Origin: Rhodovibrio sodomensis
Lineage (GTDB): Bacteria > Pseudomonadota > Alphaproteobacteria > Kiloniellales > Rhodovibrionaceae
Direction of reading: 5' to 3'
Assembly (NCBI RefSeq): GCF_016583645.1
Contig: NZ_NRRL01000051.1
Coordinates: 1-49,205, forward strand
Length of the DNA stretch: 49,205 nt
Made by a program: the position numbers and the translations under genes. Under the pieces are notes generated by a model that had not been told where the DNA came from, did no database searches, and saw only the letters and a list, made by a program, of their open reading frames with translations. Below, piece after piece: positions 17,971 to 25,619 of the stretch; the first letter of the stretch is position 1, and the number at the start of each line of letters is the position of its first letter.

Positions 17971-18063
17971 GTGGCCGTTGCGGTTGGCTCGATCAACGGG
18001 TCCAGCCCCGTCAGCTCTTCGTCCCCACGATGTCAGGGCGTCCCCCAGCCGCGACTCGGGGAC

Positions 18064-18262
18064 GTGGACTCTGGTCACTGGGCGCCGACGGGGAACGCCT
18101 CGATAAGTTATCCACAGGCCGGACCGTTTATACCGTGGACTCGGGTCACCCCGATCCGTGGACTCTGGTCACCGATTCCGGAGTCGTCCCGTGGACTCTG
18201 GTCACACACGCTATTAGGTAACAATTAGATTCCTACAATTAGCTTCAGTGACCAGAGTCCAC
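18064..18262. repeat. oriV: upstream iteron cluster with DnaA box
   Basis: Five copies of a 15-bp iteron GTGGACTCTGGTCAC lie at 18064-18078, 18135-18149 (one change), 18158-18172, 18191-18205 and, inverted, 18248-18262. A perfect DnaA box TTATCCACA sits at 18108-18116, and an A+T-rich stretch occupies about 18203-18247. This arrangement upstream of rep is a standard iteron-controlled plasmid origin. Confidence 0.92.
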
Positions 18263-18335
18263 GTCGACATCTTGTGATCCGAACCGGTAACTTTGCTTAG
18301 CAAGGTGAGGTTGAGATGCCGGGGGCTACCGGGAC

Positions 18336-19283
18336 ATGGGGCAGATCCACGATCTGATCGAACAAGAGGGCCGGGAGACGGCGAAGCTGCTGTACGATCC
18401 GTCGGTCGTCGACGCGGCTATTTCCATGATGACGGCCGAACAGGAGCGCATGGGCGTGACCTACAGCGGTTTCGCCCTAACCGGTTTGCCGCATACGCGC
18501 CTGCCGACCGACCAGACCACCGGTCACGAAACCACCTGGTGCAAAACCGGCCATGGCGTGAAGCTGATGATCATGCCGGGCCCGTCTACGGACGCGCAGG
18601 GCACGACAACGATGATGGGCGTGCCGTTCGGCCCAATCGCGCGGTTGATCCTGATCTACCTTCAGAGCGAGGCGTTACGCACCGGCTCCCGCGAGGTCGA
18701 GCTTGGCTCCTCGATGTACGCCTGGCTCAACAAGATGAATATCTCCCGCGGTGGCAAGACCTATAAGAGTGTAAAGGAGCAAGCCCGGCGCATCGCCAGT
18801 TGCCACGTCACCTTCACTTGGTACGATGGCCAGAAATCGGTTTCCGACAAGAGCGGCTTTGTGCAACGCGGCCTCCTGTTCGACGAGGCCTACGATCCGC
18901 GGCAGCCCCGGTTGTGGGACGATACCGTGGTGCTAGGGGAAATGTTCTTCGACGAGCTGACCCGACATCCGGTCCCGCTTTCGGAAGAAGCCCTTTCGCA
19001 CCTTACGAACAAATCGATGGCGATCGACGCGTATATCTGGCTCGCCTACCGGCTGCACGCGCTCAGCAAACCGGTCAACGTCAGCTGGAAGGCGCTGCAG
19101 CAACAGTTCGGCCAGGGTTACGCCCGTCTTCAGGATTTCCGGCGCAAATTCGAGCCGGCGGTGAAAATGGCGACCGCGGTTTACCTCGATGCGAACATCG
19201 AACTCACGGATTACGGTATGCGACTCTATCCGAGCCGCCCGCCGATCGCCAAACGCCAGGTCCTCGTCCAGAAAACCTCTTAG
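18336..19283 (+). CDS. repA: Plasmid replication initiator, RepA_C family
   Basis: A 315-aa protein from ATG 18336. The segment FGPIARLILIYLQSEAL...SREVELGSSMYAWLNKM and the C-terminal LSHLTNKSMAIDAYIWLAYRLH are the conserved parts of the plasmid-encoded RepA (RepA_C) initiators common on alphaproteobacterial plasmids. It should bind the 15-bp iterons that flank it on both sides and recruit the host DnaA/helicase. No strong Shine-Dalgarno is visible before the start (GGGGCTACCGGGAC), so initiation may be weak. The inverted fifth iteron at 18248 lies close to the presumed promoter, which would allow autoregulation. Confidence 0.88.
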   Translation: MGQIHDLIEQEGRETAKLLYDPSVVDAAISMMTAEQERMGVTYSGFALTGLPHTRLPTDQTTGHETTWCKTGHGVKLMIMPGPSTDAQGTTTMMGVPFGPIARLILIYLQSEALRTGSREVELGSSMYAWLNKMNISRGGKTYKSVKEQARRIASCHVTFTWYDGQKSVSDKSGFVQRGLLFDEAYDPRQPRLWDDTVVLGEMFFDELTRHPVPLSEEALSHLTNKSMAIDAYIWLAYRLHALSKPVNVSWKALQQQFGQGYARLQDFRRKFEPAVKMATAVYLDANIELTDYGMRLYPSRPPIAKRQVLVQKTS

Positions 19284-19296
19284 CCCGGCGCTGGGC

Positions 19297-19468
19297 GTGG
19301 ACTCTGGTCACCACGCGCATCGCCGGGTCGCGTACCAGGACGTGGACTTTGGTCACCGATAGATATCGAAACGTGGCGTTTGCGGAGCCGTTCGGCCATG
19401 TTTCAGCACCAGATATGGTTGTGGACTCTGGTCACGGGGCGATATGCGGCATGGTGACCAAAGTCCAC
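19297..19468. repeat. Downstream iteron cluster
   Basis: Four more iterons follow the rep stop: 19297-19311, 19342-19356 (GTGGACTTTGGTCAC), 19421-19435 and, inverted with the T variant, 19454-19468. With the upstream set this makes nine copies. A second set beyond the gene is typical of copy-number control by Rep-mediated handcuffing. Confidence 0.92.
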
Positions 19469-19850
19469 GTGTTGGAAGCTTGTTGCACATTGCCGTGCCA
19501 CCGGCCTGACAGCGCCGGATAACAGTCGGGCCTCAGTGGCGAACGGTCGGTCGGACGGAAGGCGCCAAACCTGACGAATTGGGGGCATTTTACGGTGCTG
19601 CGGCCTCCTTAGGGCTGGATCGGCTCAGACCCGGATCGGGCGTGAACTCGACTCGCGCCGCGATGCCGTGACCCAGGACCCCGTCATGATTAAAGGCTTC
19701 TCTGCCCTGCCCCGCTTTTATGGGAATTTTGTCGCGCCTCTCCGTCGCTGAGGTCGTCGACCGGTATTCTGGCTATCTCAGCGGCGAGGCGGGCGCTTTC
19801 ACGGTCCACGCGTGCGCCGCACCAGAGCAAGGCACCATAGGGGCGGACTT
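19469..19850. other. Intergenic, no gene seen
   Basis: Between the last iteron and the small leftward ORF I find no reading frame with a ribosome site or recognisable product. The stretch may belong to the origin region. Confidence 0.5.
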
Positions 19851-20021
19851 TTATCGCCAGCAAAACGAGGACGCTAGGACCTTTGACCAGCCGATCACCA
19901 GACTGAGTGACGCGTACGCGAACCCCACGACGGCCGTCATGGCGAACGCTGCGGCGATGACGATGGCCAGCGGCACGACTACGGTGCGCACCCAGAGCCA
20001 CGGCTCTCGGCCAGGGGGCAT
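19851..20021 (-). CDS. Small membrane protein, 56 aa
   Basis: A leftward frame from ATG 20021 to TAA 19851 gives MPPGREPWLWVRTVVVPLAI, then VIAAAFAMTAVVGFAYASLSL and a short basic end. One long hydrophobic segment (about residues 13-40) predicts a transmembrane helix with a cytoplasmic basic N-terminus. AGGA lies about 9 nt upstream. The family is not recognised. The hydrophobic periodicity is the only evidence, so the call is modest. Small membrane proteins beside plasmid origins can be toxins or maintenance factors, but nothing here shows that. Confidence 0.4.
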   Translation of the reverse strand: MPPGREPWLWVRTVVVPLAIVIAAAFAMTAVVGFAYASLSLVIGWSKVLASSFCWR

Positions 20022-20514
20022 ACCCCAATCCTAGCACGCGTGCCCGCGATGACGGAGATCTCGATATCCGAGGCGCTGACGCCCCTCACGTACCCGTGCG
20101 ATGTCGCCCGGGACGGTAAGGACGCGGCGATGCCAGACGTGCTGCGCGAGTTCGCGTATTGCTCGCGCTGGTCAGGCGCCAGTGACCCGTGCGGGGCGCA
20201 TTTCCCCAACCTAGCGGGGACCGACGTCGGGGTAACGCCGGACGCGGAAGTTACATGGACCGGCATGTAGACATCTTCCGCCGCCTCGGCCGGACTTGAA
20301 GGGGCGATGTTTTCGTCAGAGTTGCGCGATTGGCTCAATGCCTCCGCTGTAGGTGGTGGCGGCGGTGGCGGCGCGCTGACCGGAAGGCGACGGCCGCGCG
20401 GCGGCGCTACGAGCGCAAGCGGGCCGCCGGCCGGATCCTCAAAAACAGCTCGGCGATGCGCTGTGCGAGTTCAAGGATGACAACAGGCGGCCTTGGAGGT
20501 GTGACGCTCGCCGC
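20022..20514. other. Intergenic, no convincing gene
   Basis: Open frames exist on both strands (for example 20049-20270 rightward), but their composition is Pro/Ser/Arg-rich shadow type and none has a clear ribosome site or family resemblance. Confidence 0.4.
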
Positions 20515-20543
20515 TTGCAGAAAATGCGCAGAGTGCGTAACCT
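20515..20543 (+). promoter_or_regulatory. Promoter of the toxin-antitoxin operon
   Basis: TTGCAG (20515-20520), 17 bp, TAACCT (20538-20543), followed by AGGAGGG and the antitoxin ATG at 20567. The AT-rich, partly symmetric stretch just downstream would suit autorepression by the antitoxin. Confidence 0.5.
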
Positions 20544-20566
20544 GTGTAAAGAAACAGGAGGGTATT

Positions 20567-20809
20567 ATGGCCGAAACGATTGTGAAGGCATCCGAGTTCG
20601 CCCGCAACTTCGGGCGATACCGGGACAAGGCGACCGAAGGTATAGTGGTCCGGGTGACGAACCATGGCCGTACGGTCGGCGGTTTCCTGTCGGCCCGGCA
20701 ACTCGAGGAATATCGCCGGCTGAAGGAACGCGAACGCCAGAACCTCGTGGTCGGCGAGCTTCCCAACGATGTTTTCGAGGCGATCCAGGACGCCACGTAC
20801 GACACCTGA
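20567..20809 (+). CDS. Type II antitoxin, Phd/YefM-like
   Basis: An 80-aa protein from ATG 20567 with a near-consensus AGGAGGG. The N-terminal half (IVKASEFARNFGRYRDKA, then VVRVTNHGRTVGGFLSARQLEEY) has the Phd/YefM fold: a strand-helix start, a central V.V..HGR..G.F strand pair and the helix L...EEY. The C-terminal tail (VGELPNDVFEAIQDA) would wrap the toxin. The stop is 3 bp from the toxin start, so the pair is one operon. It is expected to neutralise the toxin and repress the promoter, giving plasmid addiction. Confidence 0.8.
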   Translation: MAETIVKASEFARNFGRYRDKATEGIVVRVTNHGRTVGGFLSARQLEEYRRLKERERQNLVVGELPNDVFEAIQDATYDT

Positions 20810-20812
20810 GCG

Positions 20813-21256
20813 TTGGACATCCCGGAACGCCCCACCGCCGGTCTGGTCATCCGCTACGCCTTCCTATGGCGCGATGAAGCAGATGACGGCCGGGAAGAAG
20901 CCCGCAAGGACCGGCCTGCGGCCGTAGTCGTCGCCATCCCGAAAGACGACCGAACCCAGGTGATCGTCGCGCCGATCACACACTCGCCGCCGGACGATTC
21001 CGCGGCCGCGATCGAATTAACCGCTGATGTAAAACGACAGCTCGGGTTGGACGACGCGACGAGCTGGTTGCGCGCCGACGAGCTCAACCGCTTCACTTGG
21101 CCAGGGTATGATTTGCGTCCCGTGCCCGGCCGAGACACGGTCGTTTACGGTAAGCTCCCGCCAGGTCTCTACACGCAGCTCAAGAACCGGATCGTCGAGA
21201 TCGAGCGGGCCGCGCGCGAAGGGCGCAAACCCCGCCGCATCGTAGACCGCGACTGA
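20813..21256 (+). CDS. Putative PemK/MazF-like toxin
   Basis: A 147-aa protein starting at TTG 20813, three bases after the antitoxin stop; no later start would keep the N-terminal strand. The pattern GLVIRYAFLW...ARKDRPAAVVVAIP, then VIVAPITHSPP and AIELTADVKRQLGLDDATSW, resembles the SH3-like barrel of PemK/MazF-type mRNA interferases: RP.(V/I)V strand, then the PITS-like PITH. The C-terminal helix is longer than in MazF. Adjacency to a Phd-type antitoxin supports the toxin role. The exact family and target are not proven. Confidence 0.65.
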   Translation: MDIPERPTAGLVIRYAFLWRDEADDGREEARKDRPAAVVVAIPKDDRTQVIVAPITHSPPDDSAAAIELTADVKRQLGLDDATSWLRADELNRFTWPGYDLRPVPGRDTVVYGKLPPGLYTQLKNRIVEIERAAREGRKPRRIVDRD

Positions 21257-21320
21257 ACGCCCTCCGTTTTCGGTTGTACTCCCGCCCGAAGTTCCGACCA
21301 CAGCGGCGCACTTGTGAACC

Positions 21321-21465
21321 GTAGATACGTAGTTACGTGGAATGGCAAATACGTGCCTATGCCTGTCCATCATGGCTTCTTGCTTTCCGAATCTGCCCAA
21401 CTCCGCGTATACGTAGAGACGCGGATCGCCATCCACAGAAAAACGGAAATACGTAAATGCGCAGT
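21321..21465. repeat. Partition-site-like repeats upstream of parA
   Basis: Short repeats of the core TACGTA(G/A) recur at 21325-21331 (GATACGTAG), 21333-21340 (TTACGTGG), 21347-21354 (AAATACGT), 21409-21417 (ATACGTAGA) and 21448-21465 (AAATACGTAAATGCGCAG). The last overlaps the parA start codon. They probably form the centromere and/or the operator of the par operon. Confidence 0.6.
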
Positions 21466-22083
21466 TGCTTGATTACGCAGACCAAGGGCGGCACCGGCAA
21501 AACCACACTTACGTTCGCCCTGGGCGTGGAGGCCGCACGCGCCGGGGCCTCGGTCCTGCTGCTGGATGCTGACGACACGCAGCGGTCGCTGACAAGCCTA
21601 ATCGCCAAACGCTCGGGGGATTACCCGGCCATCGCGGAGGTGTCGTCCGGATCGGTGAGCGATGCACTGAGAGACGCAGACGTGCGGGCTTATGACGTGG
21701 TTCTGATCGACGGGCCGCCGCGCGCGAGCCTCGACGTCCGGGGGCTTGTCCGCCAGGTCGACTTCGTCTTGCTGCCGGTCGGGGCTAGCCCGCTAGACGT
21801 CGAGGCGTCGAACATCATCCTGAAACACGTCCAGGGCCGAGTGTCGTTCGCCTACGTTATCGCTCGGGCGGACCCGCGGCGTGCGGTGGTCGGGCACGTA
21901 CATGGCGTTTTGGCGGCGGCGTATTCAGTCGGGCCGACGATTTACGAGCGCTCGGATTGGGTGACCGCCGCCGGATCCGGTCGAGCGCCCGTTGAGTGGA
22001 ACCCCAACGGCAAGGCCGCCGGCGAGATCGCGTCGCTTTGGAAATACGTAGATGCGCAGATGCGTGGTGCGGCAAAAGTGTGA
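21457..22083 (+). CDS. parA: ParA-family partition ATPase
   Basis: A 208-aa ParA/MinD-type ATPase lacking the N-terminal HTH of type Ia ParA, so a type Ib partition protein. The deviant Walker A is KGGTGKTTLTF near residue 10, Walker A' LLLDADDTQRS near 37 and Walker B VVLIDGPPRAS near 80. It segregates the plasmid by forming ATP-dependent patterns on the nucleoid, stimulated by the small partner encoded 80 bp downstream. The start codon lies within a TACGTA-type repeat. The 3' end carries an almost identical copy (22042-22059), so the gene begins and ends in the same element. Confidence 0.93.
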   Translation: MRSCLITQTKGGTGKTTLTFALGVEAARAGASVLLLDADDTQRSLTSLIAKRSGDYPAIAEVSSGSVSDALRDADVRAYDVVLIDGPPRASLDVRGLVRQVDFVLLPVGASPLDVEASNIILKHVQGRVSFAYVIARADPRRAVVGHVHGVLAAAYSVGPTIYERSDWVTAAGSGRAPVEWNPNGKAAGEIASLWKYVDAQMRGAAKV

Positions 22084-22167
22084 TACAATAAGTACGTAAC
22101 CACGTGAAAACGTAGATGCAGAAACGCGTCAACGCATAGACGGGTAAAATGGAAAATACGTAGATGG
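22042..22167. repeat. Partition-site-like repeats between parA and its partner
   Basis: AAATACGTAGATGCGCAG (22042-22059) differs by one base from the copy over the parA start. Further copies are AGTACGTAACCACGTG (22091-22106), AAAACGTAGATGCAG (22107-22121) and AAATACGTAGATGG (22154-22167), the last spanning the start codon of the next gene. Spacing is irregular. Confidence 0.65.
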
Positions 22168-22400
22168 CCAAAAAACCCAACGTTCAGATCCGCGCCCCCG
22201 GCCAGGCCGACACCCCGGCGGAGAAGCCGGAAGCGGCGCCGACGGAAACCCCGGAGCGCGATCCGCGTGTGGCGCTAACGGTCAAGGTGAGCGCGTTGGA
22301 TTACGAGCGCTTGATGTTGCTGAAGGCACGCAAGCGCCGACCGGTGCAGGCGCTGACCGAGGCGGCGATCAAGGATATGCTCGATAATGAGGGAGTGTGA
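22164..22400 (+). CDS. parB: Small ParA partner, ribbon-helix-helix-like centromere binder
   Basis: A 78-aa protein from ATG 22164. The N-terminal 35 residues are charged, Pro/Ala-rich and probably flexible, as in ParG/Omega-type partners where this tail stimulates ParA. The C-terminal part RVALTVKVSALDYERLMLLK, then ARKRRPVQALTEAAIKDML, fits a ribbon-helix-helix: one strand and two helices. It should bind the TACGTAGATG repeats around parA. The symbol is positional, and no sequence match to classical ParB is claimed. Confidence 0.7.
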   Translation: MAKKPNVQIRAPGQADTPAEKPEAAPTETPERDPRVALTVKVSALDYERLMLLKARKRRPVQALTEAAIKDMLDNEGV

Positions 22401-22597
22401 CGCGCGCGAGTTCCTTAGCGATCCGATGGGCCGTGCACTCGGTGGCATGGTCACTCCGTAGGCCGTAGGGTCGAACCTCCAGGCGGTAGGCCATGCAAAA
22501 GCTCGGGCGGCCGAGCCGTCCGGGCGATGCATAGGAACGTGTCCTTGCGATTCCACTCGGCCACCTTGGCGTTCAAGACGACGTAGATAGAAGTTAC

Positions 22598-22978
22598 CTA
22601 TTCCCTCGCGCCGGCGAACGTGATGTCGGTTTTCCGGACCCGGTTCAGCTCCGGGATATTGGTCTCGGTCAGCTGCTGCTCGGTCTGTCCCGTCATCGCG
22701 ATGATTACCGCGTACCCGCGCTTTTTCTTCAAGCGTGCCAGTGCTGCGCCAGCGTCAGCTGCTGCTACCGCATCCGGAAACGGCTCCAATCGCAGTCGTC
22801 CGCCGGCCCCGATCCGTCCCCATTCGCGTACCAGGACCGCGCCGGCAAATAGGTCCGGCCAAACCGCAAGGCGATAAGCCCGATACGCGTTGCGCGCTGG
22901 CTCGACCCGCTCCAGCACGACCAGGTCCCCGCGCCGCAACGCGGCTGCCGTATCGCTGTCATCCGTCGTGTCGCTCAT
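22598..22978 (-). CDS. WGR-domain protein, second copy
   Basis: A 126-aa protein; ATG 22978 with GGGAGATG upstream is preferred over a longer frame from 23104. After an acidic leader (MSDTTDDSDT) comes a WGR domain: RNAYRAYRLAVWPDLFAGAVLVREWGRIG and GGRLRLEPFP, ending KKKRGYAVI. A 25-residue tail follows. It is a paralogue of the protein at 2448-2702. It is divergent from kfrA, so the two share a 110-bp regulatory gap. It may act at DNA ends or nicks; function unknown. Confidence 0.85.
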   Translation of the reverse strand: MSDTTDDSDTAAALRRGDLVVLERVEPARNAYRAYRLAVWPDLFAGAVLVREWGRIGAGGRLRLEPFPDAVAAADAGAALARLKKKRGYAVIIAMTGQTEQQLTETNIPELNRVRKTDITFAGARE

Positions 22979-23010
22979 CCGATCATCTCCCGATGCGTTG
23001 AGAGCATTTG

Positions 23011-23062
23011 TTGACACGTAACGTTGAACGCAATATATCTTACACATCGTACGCATCGATGC
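23011..23062 (+). promoter_or_regulatory. kfrA promoter and palindromic operator candidate
   Basis: A near-perfect promoter: TTGACA (23011-23016), 17 bp, TATATC (23034-23039). It is followed by the perfect palindrome GCATCGATGC (23053-23062), well placed for repression by KfrA, which in known plasmids binds its own promoter. A GGGAGGTGGGG ribosome site precedes the start. Confidence 0.7.
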
Positions 23063-23088
23063 AACAATGAACCGATCGGGAGGTGGGG

Positions 23089-24135
23089 ATGCCGCAGCCG
23101 GCAAAAGCGAGTGAGGATGCTGTTCAACAGGCGGTCGATGCCCTTCTCGAGGAGGGCACCCCGCTCGATCGGATCACTGTGCAGGCGGTCCGCGATCGCA
23201 TCGGCGGCGGCTCGAACACGTCCGTCAGCCGGCACCTGCGCCCGTACCTCGAAGCGAAGCGCGCCGAGCTGGCCGATCATCAGGCCGACGTCCTGGAAGG
23301 CCCGCGACGGGAGGCTGGGCCGGTGCCGGATGCGATCCGCCAGCACCTGGACGGCGCCAAGGCCACCCTCGATGAGCTGGGCCAATCGATCGTCCGCCAG
23401 ATCGATGCGGCGGTGGCCGACGAGCGCCACCGTCAGGAAGCCGCCCGCGAACGCGAGCGCCAGGAGCATCGCGATGCCCAGGAGCGCCTGCAGGAGCGTC
23501 TGGATGCGATCACGGCGGAGCGGGATCAGATCGCGGAGGAATCCGCGGGCTACGAAGACGAGGTCGCCACGCTGAATGGCCAGATCGCGGACCTGCAGGA
23601 ACGCCTGAGCGCGGCCGAAGAGGCGCGCGACGCGGCGCAGCGCGCGCAAGAGACGGCCGAGCGGGCCCGGCGCGATGCCGAGCAACGCGCGCAGCAGGTC
23701 GACGAGGCCCGCGCCGCCGCCGAAGAGGCCCGGCAGGAGGCGGAGACGCGGGCGCAGACGGCGGAGCAGGGGCGCCAGCAGGCGGAGCAGGGCCGGGCGG
23801 CCGCGGAAGCGCGCGAGCAGGAGACGCGCCAGGCGCTGGACCAGGCCCGACAGGACGCCCGGCAGGCGGAGGAGGCCAAGGACCAGGCGGTCAGCCGGGC
23901 CGACCGCGCCGATGCCCGGGCCGAGGCCGCCGAACAGGCACAAAGCCAGGCGGAGACGCGTGCCGAGCGCGCCGAAAAGGCGCGCGACGCGGCGCAGGAC
24001 CGCGCCGTGCGCGCGGAGACGCAGCTCGAGCGCACCCGGGAAGAGCTCGACGCCCGGGAACGCGCCCTGGCGGAAGCCCGCGGCGACGCGCATGCCCGAA
24101 AGGGCGACGATGATCCGGGGACAGGGGGCACGTAA
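23089..24135 (+). CDS. kfrA: KfrA-like DNA-binding coiled-coil plasmid protein
   Basis: A 348-aa protein; ATG 23089 follows GGGAGGTGG (a GTG at 23083 is inside the ribosome site). Residues 1-65 (AVQQAVDALLEEGTPLDRIT, then VQAVRDRIGGGSNTSVSRHLRPYLE) are the KfrA N-terminal HTH. From about residue 95 to 335 the protein is an almost unbroken Ala/Glu/Arg/Gln heptad coiled coil (RAREAAEERARQ-type repeats), as in RK2 KfrA, an autorepressor and partition-linked structural protein. The repetitive codons give long shadow frames on other strands, which are not genes. Confidence 0.9.
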   Translation: MPQPAKASEDAVQQAVDALLEEGTPLDRITVQAVRDRIGGGSNTSVSRHLRPYLEAKRAELADHQADVLEGPRREAGPVPDAIRQHLDGAKATLDELGQSIVRQIDAAVADERHRQEAARERERQEHRDAQERLQERLDAITAERDQIAEESAGYEDEVATLNGQIADLQERLSAAEEARDAAQRAQETAERARRDAEQRAQQVDEARAAAEEARQEAETRAQTAEQGRQQAEQGRAAAEAREQETRQALDQARQDARQAEEAKDQAVSRADRADARAEAAEQAQSQAETRAERAEKARDAAQDRAVRAETQLERTREELDARERALAEARGDAHARKGDDDPGTGGT

Positions 24136-24374
24136 ACGCGCAGGCTCCCCAGCCGCTGCCGGTGCCGCAGCGCGCCCGTGTGACCGGGAGCAATGCGCCG
24201 CCCCGACGCGCCTACCCGGTGCGTCAGTCCGCGCGCGCCGGAGCTTGGCCGCCGCGATACCGGCACGATGCCGACAGGCGCGGCGTTCATCTCGTCCGGC
24301 CGCGTTTTGACCGCGGGCGCGATCCGGTTACATACCGCCGGGTTTCGAAACCATCCGGCCTGCGGGGAGGAGCC

Positions 24375-24569
24375 ATGTTCATCGTCCGCGCCATCGCCGG
24401 CGACCGCGTCGCGTACTGGGACGGGGCCCGGTGGACCGCCGAGCCGGACGACGCGGCGCGTTACGGCGATAACGACAGCGCGCACGAAGCCGCGGTCGCC
24501 GCCGACCAGGTCGTTGGGGCCCTGGCCGGGACACCGAGGGGCGCCCACACCGAGATCGTACAGCTATGA
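24375..24569 (+). CDS. Small protein of unknown function, 64 aa
   Basis: Starts at ATG 24375 with a strong GGGGAGG. The product (MFIVRAIAGDRVAYWDGARW, then TAEPDDAARYGDNDSA) is acidic and soluble, beginning with two predicted beta strands and ending in an Ala-rich helix. It overlaps the next gene by ATGA, so both are translated together. No family recognised. The strand-turn-aromatic pattern resembles small single-strand-interacting or cofactor proteins only superficially. Confidence 0.65.
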   Translation: MFIVRAIAGDRVAYWDGARWTAEPDDAARYGDNDSAHEAAVAADQVVGALAGTPRGAHTEIVQL

Positions 24570-24829
24570 CGACGTATATCGCGACGTACTATGTCCGTGG
24601 TCAGCGGGCGCCGGCGGAACGGTCGTTCGAAACCCTCGACGGGGCGGTGCGCTTCCAGGTGCGGCGGATGCAAGCGGGCGATCTTTTCCCGGAGGCGATC
24701 GTCGACCACCGCGGTCGTACGATCGCCGGGCAGGCCTGGTTGCTCGATCACTGGTCCTACATCGTCGACGTGTTGGACGGGGGGCAGCCGCCGAGTGCTT
24801 ACGAGCCCGTGCGCGCTCTGCCCGATTGA
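24566..24829 (+). CDS. Small protein of unknown function, 87 aa
   Basis: Starts at ATG 24566, overlapping the previous stop. Sequence features: MTTYIATYYVRG at the start, RSFETLDGAVRFQVRRMQAGD in the middle and a Trp-rich QAWLLDHWSYIVDVL segment. Predicted strand-helix-strand, no signal peptide. It probably works with its 64-aa neighbour because the two are translationally coupled. Not recognised. Confidence 0.65.
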   Translation: MTTYIATYYVRGQRAPAERSFETLDGAVRFQVRRMQAGDLFPEAIVDHRGRTIAGQAWLLDHWSYIVDVLDGGQPPSAYEPVRALPD

Positions 24830-25142
24830 GTTGAGCATCCCGACATTACCGACAAGCGCCCCACACCGGCATGTCGCCGCCGAGCCGCCCGGGAACCTCC
24901 CCCTTTGCGGCGATGCGTCGGTCGGTATCGGGGTGTCCAGGGCCACCTGTCGCACGGTCGCGGGCGCTGAGCGTCGACATCAGGCCCGCGCCCCCGCGCC
25001 CCCGGCCGTCACGGTACAGCCGTGGAGGCCTTTCTGGCGGCGTGCACACCGGGTGTGGCCGATCCACAAAGGCACGGGCCGGCGGCAGGGCAGGTATACC
25101 CTCCGCCGGCCCGCAGGCGAACATGCGGTTACGTGTGAAGGT
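24830..25142. other. Intergenic with hairpin, no gene seen
   Basis: No credible reading frame. The only structure is the long hairpin at 25076-25112, described separately. Confidence 0.5.
25076..25112 (-). terminator. Long G+C-rich hairpin, likely terminator
   Basis: GGGCCGGCGG (25076-25085) pairs perfectly with CCGCCGGCCC (25103-25112), and the loop adds AGGG/CCCT pairs. It lies about 30 bp after the stop of the leftward membrane-protein gene, and about 250 bp after the convergent small-gene operon. No long T-run follows, so termination strength is uncertain. Confidence 0.6.
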
Positions 25143-25619
25143 TTATGGCAGACGCTTGCGCGCGAGCGTAAAGCCGCCGGTGAGCGCCAGGCCGTAGACT
25201 AGGTGTCCGGTCAGCGCCGCCGAGGTCATGGCGCTCATGCCCAGCAGGAACGGCATGCCGGCGGCCGGAGCGACGATGCCGACGGCGAAGAACCAGGTGG
25301 CGATGCCCACGATCGCGCCGTCGGCGATCCAGCCCAGGCTCTTGAACCGGGTGATGAGTGCGTAGGCCGCCGGGTAGGCGATCAGGCCGGTGGCGATGTG
25401 TACCGTCTGCGCCGCCGCCTGGCCGATCGGCAGGCCAAGAACGTTAGCGAACAGGCTTTTCGCCAGGCCGGTCGGCTGCAGCGGGCCGCCGATCCAGGCG
25501 GGCGCGATCGCACGGGCGAAGATCTCCCAGGCGATGAGCGCGGCGACGGCGGCGATCGCGAGAGCGGTGCCGGAGCGGATATCGATCCGGGCGGCGTTCG
25601 GGGCGGTGGCGATGGACAT
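25143..25619 (-). CDS. Inner-membrane protein, four predicted helices, unknown function
   Basis: A 158-aa protein; ATG 25619 is chosen because GGAGG lies 6 nt upstream (a longer frame from 25736 lacks one). Hydrophobic segments are near residues 18-36 (ALAIAAVAALIAWEIFARAI), 65-90 (AAAQTVHIATGLIAYPAAYAL), 98-120 (GAIVGIATWFFAVGIVA) and 123-148. The loops carry few charges. Family not recognised; it looks like a small conserved membrane protein of Rhodobacter/Rhodospirillum-type bacteria. It is divergent from the MerB-like gene with a 419-bp gap. Confidence 0.7.
   Translation of the reverse strand: MSIATAPNAARIDIRSGTALAIAAVAALIAWEIFARAIAPAWIGGPLQPTGLAKSLFANVLGLPIGQAAAQTVHIATGLIAYPAAYALITRFKSLGWIADGAIVGIATWFFAVGIVAPAAGMPFLLGMSAMTSAALTGHLVYGLALTGGFTLARKRLP

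Noticed and set aside
14554..18078. Leftward 1174-aa open frame
   Set aside because: It is the antisense shadow of the nuclease/helicase gene, caused by high G+C third positions. It has no domain order and no ribosome site.
20049..20270. Rightward ORF upstream of the toxin-antitoxin pair
   Set aside because: No ribosome site, mixed composition and an equally open frame on the other strand; not enough to call a gene.
22975..24548. Leftward Leu/Arg/Ser-rich frames over kfrA
   Set aside because: Shadows of the repetitive Ala/Glu/Arg coiled-coil codons.
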